DNA of 64,000 nt from contig NZ_RBII01000002.1 of the NCBI RefSeq assembly GCF_003634015.1, positions 124,001 to 188,000 on the forward strand, given 5' to 3'. Source of the stretch: Litorimonas taeanensis (GTDB taxonomy: Bacteria > Pseudomonadota > Alphaproteobacteria > Caulobacterales > Maricaulaceae). The notes under the pieces were generated by a model. It made no database searches. It was not told the origin of the DNA and saw only the letters and a list, made by a program, of their open reading frames with translations. Below are positions 17,173 to 25,999 of this stretch, piece by piece. Each line of letters starts with the position of its first letter. Within the stretch, counting starts at the first letter, position 1. The position numbers and the translations under genes were made by a program.

Positions 17173-19746
17173 TTAGGCGGTTCCTAATTTCGGCCGAAAG
17201 CCATAGGTTTGTTTCATGGTCTTTTGTCCTTGGGGGGAGCGCAGCGCCGCCAACGCTCCTGTTTGAATCCGTTTATCTATCTTGAGAAGGAGTTCGCGTT
17301 CGCCGCTTGGGTTCTGGCGCTCTTCGGTTTCAACCTGAGCATTGGCATTGTTTATTACCGTCATTTTAATCGGCACGTGGACCGCCGCCGAAGCCGCAGA
17401 AGGGCGGTTGATGGCCGCAATCAGCGCGCGGTTGTCACTGGCCGAAAAGACGCGTTCATTGGCTTGCAAAATGGCAGGATATTCATCCGAGCCAATTTGG
17501 GCTTTACCCTGATGATAACGCGGGGCTTGATTGAAAATTTCAGCGCTGACATTTCGGGTTACTGATGCGCTTTTGCCGACTTGGGCGATGCCGATGTGAT
17601 GTACGCCCGCTGTTACGGTTTGCGGCGTGGGGGTAGAGCCGCCAACCCCCAGCGCGCCCGCAAGGCCCGAACCGATTGTTTCAAGAAGCCCGCCTAACCC
17701 GCCACCTGCACTCAGCCTATCCAGTTTTGACTTGGTTAGGACGGCCTCGGCGGCAATCTTGATTAAGGTTTGCAAAGCAATCGTCTTAAAATCTTTCCAG
17801 CTCGCTATATTGCTGTCTAAACCCTGCCCCATTTGGCCTAAAATATCGACGTGACCTTCGCCTTTTTTATTCAGTGCCTCATAGGCCTCTGTCGCCTTTT
17901 TAATCGCGCGCGCATATTCCTCTTCGGTAAGGCCGCCCTCAACCCCAATAGAGGCCCGCAATCCTGCGAGCCGCTCTAATTCAAGATTAAGCCTTTGATG
18001 ATCAGTCAGCAATGAAGCCCTAACCGCTTTGGCAGCTTCGATTTGTTTAAGACGTTCCGCTTCGGCTTGATTGGCGGCCTCAAGGTCAGTTTTCAAAACT
18101 CTAAGTCGCGCGGAATAAGTTTCGACAGATAAATAGGGTTTAAGCTCGTTCAACGCGCGCAGCTGATTATTATAAATATCTTGCGGTGAATGGACCGCGT
18201 TTATGGCATCAGCCAAGGCCAAAGATAAATCGGCGGCTTGTTGTTTTAGACGGGTTTCTTTTTCCAGCTGCGTAATCGATTCATCGCGCGTGGTTTGCAG
18301 CTCTTTCAGTGCGGCTTGATATTGCTTATCCGACAGGCGGGATCGAACGGCGTTCAGTTTTTCCAGTTCAGCCGTATAACGCTCAGTCGGAGTCAGGCTG
18401 TCCGCGACAATCCGTGCCACAAGGCGTTCTTCTTCGGCGCGGCGGCGCGCGGCGGCAATTGCGGCTTCTTGAGCGGCGACGTAATCGTTGGACGTTTTAG
18501 ATGGCGGCTTTTTTTCACCATCATCTTCACCTTCTTCTTTGAGCAAACCCTCACGACGTTCTTGAATTTTTGCAAGTTTAGTTTGAATTTTCTCAAGCTG
18601 TTTATCTAACACTCCAAGATAAGGGTTTGTCCAAACCTTACCTTGGTCATTTATAAACTCACCAACCCCTAAATCCCCTTTTAGCTTCCCTAATAGAGTT
18701 AAATTTTCATCAACATTGGGCTGACTTCGCAAAAGGTCATAACGCCGTTTTAGAATTTGGTTTTGCTCTTCGGCGGCTTTGTTCTGACGGAGAATGGCCT
18801 GCCGATTATCCACTTTTTCTAAGCCTTTAAAGCCATTTACAAAATCTTTCGAGCTTCTGACGAAGTCTGCGAATTTGGCGGTCGCCGTTACAATGACAGG
18901 CGCGAGGTCGACGAAAGCGGATTTCAATTGCAAGTCTATGACCTGAGCTGAAATCGAAAGTTCTGAGGACATTTTTTCGGATTTCCGCAAAACCGCTTCA
19001 TCAATCACCAAGCCCATATTGCGCGCTTCGGTAATCAGGCCCTCAATTGCGTTTTCCTGATCGCCCAAAACACGGATCATGGAGCGCCCGCTCTCCCCAA
19101 AGGCTGCTGTCGCGATTAAGGTTTTTTCTTCTTCGTTTCGCGCTTGGCTCAGAGCCCGCGCGACCGCGTTCAGCTTACTTTCCATGGTTGTTTCAAGCTG
19201 AATTGATTTTAAAAGCTCTGGGTGCGAATTTTTAAGCTTTTCAGATAATTCCCCTCGGCCCGTTGAGGCTTCGGCGGCAGCACGGGTAAATTGTCGTAGC
19301 GCCGCCTCTGTTTGCCCAAATTCGACAGAGGCCTGAGCCGAGGCGGCCTTTAAAGCCTGAAAACTATCCGTACCAAGTCCCAAATCATCTGCGGATTTAG
19401 CCATTTGGTCAAACGCTTTTGCGGCGTCCAGCGCGACTCTAAGCGCGCTAGCGCCCGCAACAGCGACTGCGCCTATCCCAACCGCCGCAAACTTCCCCGC
19501 AGGCCCCAGACCCCCTAAAATTCGGCCCAATGGCCCCGCCTGAGATTGGAGCCCATCCAACGACCCTTCGAGCTCTTTGACCGAGCTATCGAGAAAATTA
19601 AATCCGGGCGCTGTTTGTTTGGTCGCGCGGTCCAGCCTCTTAAGCGCGGTTTCTCCAGCAGGGCCAAGAGCAATGAGATCCTTGCGCAGGCGCTCTCCAC
19701 CTGTGCTGGTGAGCTCTATAACAATCTTACCTGATTTGCGTTGCAT
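17173..19746 (-). CDS. Tape measure protein
   Basis: This 857-residue, strongly helical protein starts KSGKIVIELTSTGGERLRKDL, the usual tape-measure beginning. Hydrophobic glycine/alanine helices follow (about residues 80-110: FAAVGIGAVAVAGASALRVA), then long coiled-coil segments rich in Gln, Glu and Lys (about 300-640). It sits after the G/GT chaperone genes and before minor tail proteins, as in lambda H. At roughly 1.5 angstrom per residue it predicts a tail near 130 nm, typical of a flexible siphovirus. Confidence 0.9.
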   Translation of the reverse strand: MQRKSGKIVIELTSTGGERLRKDLIALGPAGETALKRLDRATKQTAPGFNFLDSSVKELEGSLDGLQSQAGPLGRILGGLGPAGKFAAVGIGAVAVAGASALRVALDAAKAFDQMAKSADDLGLGTDSFQALKAASAQASVEFGQTEAALRQFTRAAAEASTGRGELSEKLKNSHPELLKSIQLETTMESKLNAVARALSQARNEEEKTLIATAAFGESGRSMIRVLGDQENAIEGLITEARNMGLVIDEAVLRKSEKMSSELSISAQVIDLQLKSAFVDLAPVIVTATAKFADFVRSSKDFVNGFKGLEKVDNRQAILRQNKAAEEQNQILKRRYDLLRSQPNVDENLTLLGKLKGDLGVGEFINDQGKVWTNPYLGVLDKQLEKIQTKLAKIQERREGLLKEEGEDDGEKKPPSKTSNDYVAAQEAAIAAARRRAEEERLVARIVADSLTPTERYTAELEKLNAVRSRLSDKQYQAALKELQTTRDESITQLEKETRLKQQAADLSLALADAINAVHSPQDIYNNQLRALNELKPYLSVETYSARLRVLKTDLEAANQAEAERLKQIEAAKAVRASLLTDHQRLNLELERLAGLRASIGVEGGLTEEEYARAIKKATEAYEALNKKGEGHVDILGQMGQGLDSNIASWKDFKTIALQTLIKIAAEAVLTKSKLDRLSAGGGLGGLLETIGSGLAGALGVGGSTPTPQTVTAGVHHIGIAQVGKSASVTRNVSAEIFNQAPRYHQGKAQIGSDEYPAILQANERVFSASDNRALIAAINRPSAASAAVHVPIKMTVINNANAQVETEERQNPSGERELLLKIDKRIQTGALAALRSPQGQKTMKQTYGFRPKLGTA

Positions 19747-19751
19747 AATGT

Positions 19752-20032
19752 TTACTCAACATCCGGGTCAGAAAGGGGCTTTTCAAGCGGGTCGGCTTGT
19801 CCCGCCAACGCACCCCCTTCGATACAGCGTAAAAAATAGGCGGCGGTTTCTTTGTCCGCCGATGTTGCTGCTGAAAGACGGCTCATCGCGTCGTTAAAAT
19901 CCAAGCCCGTTAATCTGCCCATAGGGCCAATACGCCACGCCCCGCCCTGCGCCGATTGAAGCGCAGCCGTCCCCTCGATTGATGTCGGCGCATTGTCGAC
20001 AAAAGGACATCTTTTACCGTCTAAGCCTTTTT
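19752..20032 (-). CDS. Tail chaperone T-part, made by -1 frameshift (GT fusion)
   Basis: No start codon is suitably placed, but the -1 frame is open from the end of gene G to TAA at 19752-19754, 92 codons after the slip, filling an otherwise empty gap before the tape measure. The reading ends with LDFNDAMSRLSAATSADKET and LSDPDVE, and looks like a short helical tail-assembly chaperone domain. In lambda and most siphoviruses the product exists only as a G-T fusion made by slippage at the end of G, binding the tape measure during tail assembly. Confidence 0.75.
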
Positions 20033-20536
20033 CGCCTTGGGCGCAGGGGGCATTGTCGTCTTTGCAGGATTTGCAATATTTTCCGCCGCCGCGCCAATCC
20101 CATTGCGCGAGGGCGAAAAGACGTTTCCCTCCAAGATGACCTTATCCGCTGCGCGCGCCTCTTGGTCGATAAAGTCTGATCCAATTTGTTTCATAACTTC
20201 GGTGATCGCGGCACGAGACACGCTGATGTTTTCGCCTGAAGGCGTTTCAACCCCTGTCCAGCTTTCAATGATCAAAACACCGAGCTCAACCGCGTAAGCA
20301 AGTTCTGAAAATCCCATTAAAACATGAGGCTCTGTCAAAGCGTCAAGATGATCAGGCGAATATCCAAAGTCGGATAAGACTTCGCCGCCATCCGCAAGGG
20401 TTCGCATTTTAGAGGCGGCTTTATTTCGCGCCGCTGTCCGCGTAACAATATCCGCGTAAGCGACCGTTATTGTTACGTCCCCTCCCGCCAGAGACAGTGT
20501 GCGAGATTGTTTGTCGGGGCTAAGCATTAAAACCAT
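20021..20536 (-). CDS. Tail assembly chaperone G-like
   Basis: This 171-residue protein lies between the tail-tube gene and the tape measure. It is beta/alpha-mixed at the N-terminus, with a Pro/Ala/Lys-rich tail (AKTTMPPAPKAKKA) that carries the slippery sequence. Size, position and the frameshift extension identify it as the G component. It overlaps the tail-tube stop by one base. Confidence 0.75.
   Translation of the reverse strand: MVLMLSPDKQSRTLSLAGGDVTITVAYADIVTRTAARNKAASKMRTLADGGEVLSDFGYSPDHLDALTEPHVLMGFSELAYAVELGVLIIESWTGVETPSGENISVSRAAITEVMKQIGSDFIDQEARAADKVILEGNVFSPSRNGIGAAAENIANPAKTTMPPAPKAKKA
20027..20033 (-). promoter_or_regulatory. Probable -1 ribosomal slippery site
   Basis: The minus strand reads G-AAA-AAG directly before GCT TAG, the end of gene G. 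Slipping back one base re-pairs AAA-AAG as GAA-AAA, which keeps tRNA-Lys pairing in the A site, and enters the open T frame. The stop lies only one codon after the heptamer. Confidence 0.7.
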
Positions 20537-21522
20537 TATAGATAGTCGTTTTCTGCGACAAAGTTATAAAGCTCAACCGTTAGCATTGGATCATTGACGG
20601 TTTGCTCAGCCATGATTTCATATTGCACATCAATCCCGCCCGGGCCTGTTATCGGCTCTGTGGTTGGCGCGACACGGCAATTAGGCGCTTTTAAAATGAG
20701 CTTTGCCTCGCCTGCGCCTTGGAATTCAATTTCAACGGGGAAAAGACCATCCTCACCGCTAAAGGCGTCGGCGGCGAGATTGGCATAAGTTTCGTTTTTA
20801 TAGCGAACGGTAATCGGCGAAGAAAAAGTGCCCTCCCCCGGATAAATATCACCGATAAAGGCATCGTCTGTGAGAAATTCTGCTGTCTCTAGGTTATTGT
20901 TATAAACAGGAGCGGCGCTGAGTAAACTGGCCTCTGCGATGCCGTCAACGCGGAAAATACCGCGATAAGCCGCGTAACGCAAAAGACCCATAGCTGTGCT
21001 GGCTGTGCCCAAAGAAAGGTCAGTCAGTTTTTCAACTTTTCGTGCAGCGCCCGCCACATTAATCCGCGCAAAACCTGCATTGCGGCCTAAATTAAAAGTC
21101 ATCTGGCCACCAACAAAGCCCAGTACACGGCGATGCTTATCCGCTGCGAGACTGTAAGCCAGTGTTGTGGCGGGTAGAGCGTCTTTGCCGGATGTATAAA
21201 CCCGTTTATTAGGTGCACTATCAATGCCCGCTGTAAAGGTCGGCGCGCCAAACATCATATTGAGCGCATAACCCAAATGATTAAGGCAGCCAGGCAGAAC
21301 AAGAGAACAGGCACTATCGGCAAGCCCAGGCGCTGGCGCTGAGGCATCACGATTGTTATTCAAGTTACCGCCCAGAATCGGGTCCGCTTCAAAACTTTGC
21401 CCTCCGCCAGGTGAAATGGAATACATGAAGCTATTGTGGTAGCTGTCCGCAACAGCGGCGGTTTTAAGGTCGGCTTGAGGGCCAAAGTAAAGAGGGACGG
21501 ATTTACCGCGTATTTGTGACAT
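20536..21522 (-). CDS. Major tail tube protein
   Basis: This 328-residue, beta-rich protein precedes the tail chaperones. It begins SQIRGKSVPLYFGPQADLKT and has a C-terminal Ig-like half (GTFSSPITVRYKNETYANL onward). Position (tail terminator, small protein, this gene, G/GT, tape measure) matches the lambda V major tail protein, though no strong sequence motif exists for the family. It would polymerise around the tape measure to form the tail shaft. Confidence 0.75.
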   Translation of the reverse strand: MSQIRGKSVPLYFGPQADLKTAAVADSYHNSFMYSISPGGGQSFEADPILGGNLNNNRDASAPAPGLADSACSLVLPGCLNHLGYALNMMFGAPTFTAGIDSAPNKRVYTSGKDALPATTLAYSLAADKHRRVLGFVGGQMTFNLGRNAGFARINVAGAARKVEKLTDLSLGTASTAMGLLRYAAYRGIFRVDGIAEASLLSAAPVYNNNLETAEFLTDDAFIGDIYPGEGTFSSPITVRYKNETYANLAADAFSGEDGLFPVEIEFQGAGEAKLILKAPNCRVAPTTEPITGPGGIDVQYEIMAEQTVNDPMLTVELYNFVAENDYL

Positions 21523-21574
21523 GGAAGTCTCCTTTTAAGAGGGTCTGATGAGAGAATGAAAGAGTGGCCGCGAC

Positions 21575-21859
21575 CTATCGCAGCCCGATGCCTTTTTCTT
21601 TATCTGTGGGAATACGGGCCTCACCCGTTTTTAAAGCTTTGGCTTCCGCCAAAGTTAAGGTCGCGATGGTACCGCGCGCGCCATACACAGGGCTATCTTT
21701 AAGTAAAAGCCGGTAAGTATAGCCCGCCGGCGCACCATCTTTTTCAAGGGGGCGAAGACCTTCTTGAACGGTTTTAGGTTTTGATGTCACCGTCTTGATA
21801 AGAGTTTCATCAGCCTTTTTTTCAGCTGCCTTATTATCTGTCTTGTTTTCATCCGTCAT
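21575..21859 (-). CDS. Hypothetical small tail-region protein
   Basis: This 94-residue protein has a Lys/Glu/Asp-rich disordered N-terminus (first 30 residues) and a short folded part (GYTYRLLLKDSPVYGARGTI, LTLAEAKALKTGEARIP). It lies between the tail terminator and the tail tube. I do not recognise a family; a role in tail assembly is only suggested by position. Confidence 0.55.
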   Translation of the reverse strand: MTDENKTDNKAAEKKADETLIKTVTSKPKTVQEGLRPLEKDGAPAGYTYRLLLKDSPVYGARGTIATLTLAEAKALKTGEARIPTDKEKGIGLR

Positions 21860-21876
21860 AAGAACTTAGCCTTTCT

Positions 21877-22311
21877 CTATCCAACCGGACTGGTCGAAGT
21901 GTAGTGAAGTTGAATTGTAATCTGGGTGGCGCGAGATTTTTCAGCCCCTGCCTCTGGTTCGACATCGTTTGTCGCGCCAATAATCAGAACGTCATCGACG
22001 GCGTCCCCCAAGCGCGGATCTGTTTCGATTGCCTCAATAACCCGCGCGCGAATGATGGCCTCTTTGGCCTTATCCTTATGCAGGGTCACAATATCAAAAC
22101 TGGCCTCGGAATAGACTTCATAAAGCGGCCGCGTCGCGCCGATTAAGGTTTCGACGAGCACGTCATTGCCCTCTTGCACCGTGACAAAAACATCGTCTTC
22201 GCCCAGATGGCTGGGATCAAGTTCGTCTTCGGCAATCGCCTCCAAACCTTCGAGGGTTTGAAGTTTTGCCAGAAAGGCCGCTCGCGCGCCTGTCGCTGTT
22301 TGATACGCCAT
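21877..22311 (-). CDS. Putative tail terminator / tail completion protein
   Basis: This 144-residue protein starts at ATG 22311, overlapping the previous stop as TGATG; the alternative TTG one codon earlier is unlikely. A mixed alpha/beta composition, DDVFVTVQEGNDVLVETLIG, and a final beta stretch (RATQITIQLHYTSTSP) are consistent with gpU-like terminators that cap the tail and join the head. The assignment rests on position between connector genes and the tail tube. Confidence 0.6.
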   Translation of the reverse strand: MAYQTATGARAAFLAKLQTLEGLEAIAEDELDPSHLGEDDVFVTVQEGNDVLVETLIGATRPLYEVYSEASFDIVTLHKDKAKEAIIRARVIEAIETDPRLGDAVDDVLIIGATNDVEPEAGAEKSRATQITIQLHYTSTSPVG

Positions 22312-22994
22312 CAATCGACTCGCCCATTTTCAAGAGAAGCGGCGATACCCCGCGCCAGAAATGCGCTCCAATCCGCCGCCAAATCCCGCTCAATTGCTTT
22401 ATAGTTCAAGCGTTTTTTCAGGCGGGCTTGCGGCACGAGAACAAATAAAACCACATCTTCGGTGCGCCCTGTTCGGCGGGCCGTATCAGAGGCCGTCCGA
22501 TATCCGCCCCGTTTGCTGCGAGATTTCTGCAAACCATCCGCGACTAAAAGGCCGATTTTTTTTCCCTTAACAGGGATTAATCGTAAACGCCCGAAACGGG
22601 ATTCAGCTAATTTGATGAGGTTTTTTCTATTTTGCGAACGTGCACGCGCGGATATTGATGATAAAAAATCAGCCGTCGGAATTGGCAGGTAATGCCCTGC
22701 ACCCGATTTAATCGTTTCGCCCGTTTCAAAAGCATTGATAATAACCGCGGCTTTATTATCAAAGCGAACTTTCGGTTCCATCGATAAGGCTCGAGACGGG
22801 AAAACCCGCGCGCGCCATGTCTTTGCCAATTTAGGCCCCAAACCGCCACGTTCAACATCACCGCGCAAGGCGCGCTTACCGCGGCCTTCCATGCGGTAAG
22901 CCGCATCCATAGCCCCGCGCTCAATCGCGTGAATTTCGCCTTCGATAAAATCACCGAGTTTGCCTTGAACGGCAAGGCCGAGTTCGAAACTCAT
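22311..22994 (-). CDS. Head-tail connector-region protein, DUF6441-like
   Basis: This is a 227-residue basic protein from ATG 22994, chosen because it overlaps the previous stop as ATGA. It contains RGKRALRGDVERGGLGPKLA and VFPSRALSMEPKVRFDNKA, then an ETGETIKSGAGHYLPIPT segment, which fits the alphaproteobacterial phage DUF6441 family found at the gp10/gpZ position. It probably serves in tail-to-head joining. Confidence 0.6.
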   Translation of the reverse strand: MSFELGLAVQGKLGDFIEGEIHAIERGAMDAAYRMEGRGKRALRGDVERGGLGPKLAKTWRARVFPSRALSMEPKVRFDNKAAVIINAFETGETIKSGAGHYLPIPTADFLSSISARARSQNRKNLIKLAESRFGRLRLIPVKGKKIGLLVADGLQKSRSKRGGYRTASDTARRTGRTEDVVLFVLVPQARLKKRLNYKAIERDLAADWSAFLARGIAASLENGRVD

Positions 22995-23323
22995 GCCGAG
23001 ACCTCGACCAATTCGAGCGTCCATTCGGCCTTGTCACTATCGAGCAAGCGCGGCGCAGCGTTGACCTTGTAATCAGTTCCATCAATCGCAGGGAAGGTGA
23101 TAATATCGCCGACCACAATAATGGGAATTTCAGAGCGCCGCACCGTATAGATATTACGCACGGCCGTTACGTCGAACCCGCCGAGATTATAAGAGCCGTC
23201 GCCTTGATCGGCCAAAACCAAACAGTCCTGCCCCTGCGCGCCTGATTTGGGCGCGAAGAACGCCGGTAAGCCAAGCTCTTCATAAACGCCGTTCAAAACG
23301 GCATTGGCAAAATCAGAGGACAT
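22991..23323 (-). CDS. Head-tail joining protein (gpFII-like)
   Basis: This 110-residue protein is mostly beta after an N-terminal helix (FANAVLNGVYEELG), with FFAPKSGAQGQDCLVLADQG and a VVGDIITFPAIDGTDYKVN segment. Small beta-barrel head-tail joining proteins of the FII type have this length and position, just after the capsid and before the tail-completion genes. It overlaps the next gene as ATGA. Confidence 0.65.
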   Translation of the reverse strand: MSSDFANAVLNGVYEELGLPAFFAPKSGAQGQDCLVLADQGDGSYNLGGFDVTAVRNIYTVRRSEIPIIVVGDIITFPAIDGTDYKVNAAPRLLDSDKAEWTLELVEVSA

Positions 23324-23370
23324 GTTGCAAAATTCAGCGGGTTAAAATCTCGGCGGATTAAAGACTGCGT

Positions 23371-23736
23371 TTAAGCCGCTTTGGTCTGCGCTTTAGCGGG
23401 CGCGGGATTTAAAACCGCCTCGAGATCATCAATCGTGATATCATTATCCGCCAGAATCTTTTCGATACGATCTTTATAGGCCGTCAGCGCTTTATTATCC
23501 GCTGCCAAGCCTTCATTTTCAGTTATAAGGCGCGCAATTTTTGACGTGTCTTGCGGGGCGCTTTCGCCCAATACAGTACCTTCTTTAAGGAAGACGCAAG
23601 AAGCCAATCCCGCAGCCGCTGTGTTTTCAGGGACCTTGATGGTTTCGCCCAAATCATAAGGTTTGTTGGTTTTCGGGTCTAAGTAGAGGCCAGCGACAAC
23701 AACCGAAATCATTTGCATTTTAGTTTTAGTAGACAT
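23371..23736 (-). CDS. Hypothetical protein after major capsid
   Basis: This is a 121-residue protein from ATG 23736, which has the Shine-Dalgarno AAAGGA at the right distance. The N-terminal half is beta (MISVVVAGLYLDPKTNKPYD). The C-terminal half is a charged helix (ARLITENEGLAADNKALTAY) ending in an Ala/Lys/Pro-rich tail. The position is that of lambda FI or a head-tail connector, but the sequence is not recognised. Confidence 0.55.
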   Translation of the reverse strand: MSTKTKMQMISVVVAGLYLDPKTNKPYDLGETIKVPENTAAAGLASCVFLKEGTVLGESAPQDTSKIARLITENEGLAADNKALTAYKDRIEKILADNDITIDDLEAVLNPAPAKAQTKAA

Positions 23737-23770
23737 GAAATGTCCTTTCAAATTTTTATAAGGGAGGGAT

Positions 23771-23794
23771 AAAACCCGCCCGAAGGCGGGTTTT
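23771..23794 (-). terminator. Strong TTCG-loop hairpin after major capsid gene
   Basis: On the minus strand, a perfect 10-bp stem AAAACCCGCC / GGCGGGTTTT closes on a TTCG tetraloop, one of the most stable loops known. The hairpin is symmetric, so it would work in both directions. It lies 24 bases past the capsid stop. It may terminate part of the transcripts or protect the capsid mRNA 3' end. Confidence 0.8.
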
Positions 23795-23817
23795 AAGCGG
23801 TTTTCTTTCCGATCGAT

Positions 23818-24870
23818 TTAGTTATCGGTTACCGTGCAGTGATTGACCGCGTTCGGATTGCCCGGCACGATAAGCGGCGCAGATTGCGTCATAAGATTCC
23901 GTTTTGAAGGATCTTCCTGATCCCACATCTTTGGGAAATACTTTGTCGCAACCATCGCTTCATGGTCTTCGATCGCGCCGAAAACTTGCATGCCGTTTAA
24001 TCCAGCAGGCGCAACAGAAATGCACGTCTTACCAGGAAGATAAGGCACTAACTGGCCTGATTGATTGGTGTATTTTGCTCCAAACACCCAGAATTCATGG
24101 TCACCAGAACTGCCTATATAACGCGCGCCTGTTGCATTAGACGCCACATTCCCATCCCCCAAGGCAATTGCAGACAGCTCTACATTGCCGGAGGCCTGAC
24201 GGCGGTTATCAAGGGTTTCCCGCCAGTTGGTGTCTTTCCGTGCGAGTTTCCACGCTTCGGGCGTCATAATATGAACTGTCCCTGCAAAGCCGGTTTCGTC
24301 CTGAATTTTACCCGCACGCTCTTCGAAGAAATCTTCGGCGTTAAAGCCGGATTGATCCCAACGCGCCGTACCCGAGAGTAATTCTGTATGAGACGATTTA
24401 CGGCCAAAATCGACAGTCACCGACGGATAGTCATCGCCTTCGACCGTCACAGACCCGCTAATCATCGCTGACCATGCCATCCATTCGAGGCGGCGTTCGA
24501 TCATATCGACTTGTTTCTGCAATAATTCAGCCACGTAGAGATCACGGCGCTGCGCAATTGATAAACTCCCTGTAATTGGCTCACCTGGACGGCGCTTTCG
24601 AGCCTGACTCGGCGAGACCGTATGTTTGGGTTTAATATAAGCGGGGCGGAAGACCTTGGTATCAAAGCCTTTATGTTTAATCGACTTTCCCGCCACATTA
24701 GGGCTGACAAAAGGCGCAAGCGGAGCCGAGAAGGGCAGCTTGTCAAACATAATATCTTCGTCTTCTTGTTCTTCAATTCGGCTGAAAAACATATCCAACG
24801 CAAAAGTTGGCGGGGTTTCGACGTGCTCTTCAATCATGCCCAAGAGCTGGGACGTTGCATAAAGATCCAT
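23818..24870 (-). CDS. Major capsid protein, lambda gpE family
   Basis: This 350-residue protein resembles the gpE family: an N-terminal arm with TPPTFALDMFF and FDKLPFSAPLAPFVSP, a middle VAELLQKQVDMIERRLEWMA helix, and a C-terminal NGMQVFGAIEDHEAMVATKY region. It is preceded by a gpD-type decoration protein and the S49 protease, the lambda head order. It is the only late gene with strong hairpins on both sides (24908-24925 and 23771-23794), suggesting a separately stabilised, abundant mRNA. Confidence 0.92.
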   Translation of the reverse strand: MDLYATSQLLGMIEEHVETPPTFALDMFFSRIEEQEDEDIMFDKLPFSAPLAPFVSPNVAGKSIKHKGFDTKVFRPAYIKPKHTVSPSQARKRRPGEPITGSLSIAQRRDLYVAELLQKQVDMIERRLEWMAWSAMISGSVTVEGDDYPSVTVDFGRKSSHTELLSGTARWDQSGFNAEDFFEERAGKIQDETGFAGTVHIMTPEAWKLARKDTNWRETLDNRRQASGNVELSAIALGDGNVASNATGARYIGSSGDHEFWVFGAKYTNQSGQLVPYLPGKTCISVAPAGLNGMQVFGAIEDHEAMVATKYFPKMWDQEDPSKRNLMTQSAPLIVPGNPNAVNHCTVTDN

Positions 24871-24907
24871 TTTTTCTTTCCTTTAAATGGGGTTTGGCCA
24901 ATAAAAA

Positions 24908-24925
24908 ACCCGCTCAAAGGCGGGT
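24908..24925 (-). terminator. Hairpin with T-run between gpD and capsid genes
   Basis: Minus strand: ACCCGC-CTTTGA-GCGGGT followed by TTTTTTAT, a canonical intrinsic terminator layout. It stands 28 bases past the decoration-protein stop and upstream of the capsid gene, so it would attenuate readthrough into the capsid unless antiterminated, or mark an RNA processing point. Confidence 0.75.
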
Positions 24926-24952
24926 AATTTTTGGCAATCGCGTTTAACCGCT

Positions 24953-25306
24953 CTAGATGGCACCGAGCGTTTTGAGGGTGATGGGCGTCCGATCAAAGGC
25001 CGCAATCAATGCAGCGTCTGTCCAATCACCCTTTTCGATTTTGCTAATGTCAAAACCGCCTGACTTATAGAACGTCAGCGGATCATCATCCGCCGCGGCC
25101 GCATGCGCTGAAATACCAATTGGAACTTCAGAGCCGTCTTCGGCCGCGGGATCAGAGGCAATGACTTTTTTGCTTGATGTCACACGTCCGATAACAGTAA
25201 TCGCGGTCACGGCCGCGCCTGCCGTTGCCGTTTCGGTTTGAATGGGATAATCGCCGGCATGAATTTCCTCCGGCGTGTAGCTTTCGCTGTCGAATGTCGC
25301 TGTCAT
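24953..25306 (-). CDS. Head decoration protein, gpD family
   Basis: This 117-residue protein matches the lambda gpD type: an SYTPEEIHAGDYPIQTETAT N-terminus, then VIGRVTSSKKVIASDPAAEDG and PIGISAHAAAADDD. Such proteins bind as trimers on the expanded capsid to stabilise it against packaged DNA. It lies between the protease/scaffold and the capsid gene, as in lambda. The Shine-Dalgarno AAAAGGAG precedes the ATG. Confidence 0.88.
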   Translation of the reverse strand: MTATFDSESYTPEEIHAGDYPIQTETATAGAAVTAITVIGRVTSSKKVIASDPAAEDGSEVPIGISAHAAAADDDPLTFYKSGGFDISKIEKGDWTDAALIAAFDRTPITLKTLGAI

Positions 25307-25399
25307 GTTGTCTCCTTTTCACAGCGTTGATCGAAATTTTTAACATCGGTCATCGATCGAAACCGAGTTTAGAGGCCGGAGGCCGCTAAGGGTCGACCG

Positions 25400-25999
25400 C
25401 TATCCTCTGCGGCCAATTCGAAGTTTAGGATTGGCGGCCTTGGCCGCGGCCATGCGCTGGACAGGGTCCTTTGAGTCTGCACTTGGGCCGCCTTCGCTGG
25501 GTTGAGCGCTGTTAAGCGGTTTTGGCGCATCCGAAATCATCGTTTGAAGCTGGGCACTGGCAGCCTTTGGAGCCGTTTTAATGAGATCCAAAGCCTCAAC
25601 CGATGTAAGTTTTTTATTATTGACCAAGGCTTCGGCAAAATCACTACAACCGGCCGCTTGACCCGCTTTCATAATTGTCAGGGCGCGGGCAGTGGCATCT
25701 TCGTCTTCATCGACGGTCTTTGGGTTTTGGTCATCGCCCTCAGCTTTTGTATCTTCGTCTTCGCCCTCTGCTATTGTATCTTCGTCTTCGTTTTCAGCTT
25801 TTGAAGCTTCGTCGTCACTTTCAGCTTTGGGGTCTTTCTCATCGCCTTCGGCCTTTGAATCATCGCCTTCAGCTTTTGATTCTTCATCTTCATTTTCAGC
25901 GGCAGTTTTCATCGCCAAAGAAAGCGCGGATTTTTGATTTAGGTTTAGGGTTGAATTGCTGGCTTCGAGCAATTTTTCAAGAGCGGCTTTGAATGACAT
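25400..25999 (-). CDS. Nested in-frame scaffold protein (Nu3-like)
   Basis: Within the protease gene an in-frame ATG at 25999 (codon 347, MSFKAALEKLLEASN) is preceded by a perfect Shine-Dalgarno AAAGGAG (minus-strand 26012-26006), 6 bases from the ATG. It would give a 199-residue acidic, helical scaffold without the peptidase domain, exactly the lambda C/Nu3 design. The scaffold would guide capsid assembly and be removed by the protease. Confidence 0.75.
   Translation of the reverse strand: MSFKAALEKLLEASNSTLNLNQKSALSLAMKTAAENEDEESKAEGDDSKAEGDEKDPKAESDDEASKAENEDEDTIAEGEDEDTKAEGDDQNPKTVDEDEDATARALTIMKAGQAAGCSDFAEALVNNKKLTSVEALDLIKTAPKAASAQLQTMISDAPKPLNSAQPSEGGPSADSKDPVQRMAAAKAANPKLRIGRRG

Noticed and set aside
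25502-25992. Plus-strand frames over the acidic scaffold region
   Set aside because: Low-complexity Ser/Leu/Phe or Arg-rich readings caused by the GAA/GAT-rich repeats on the other strand.
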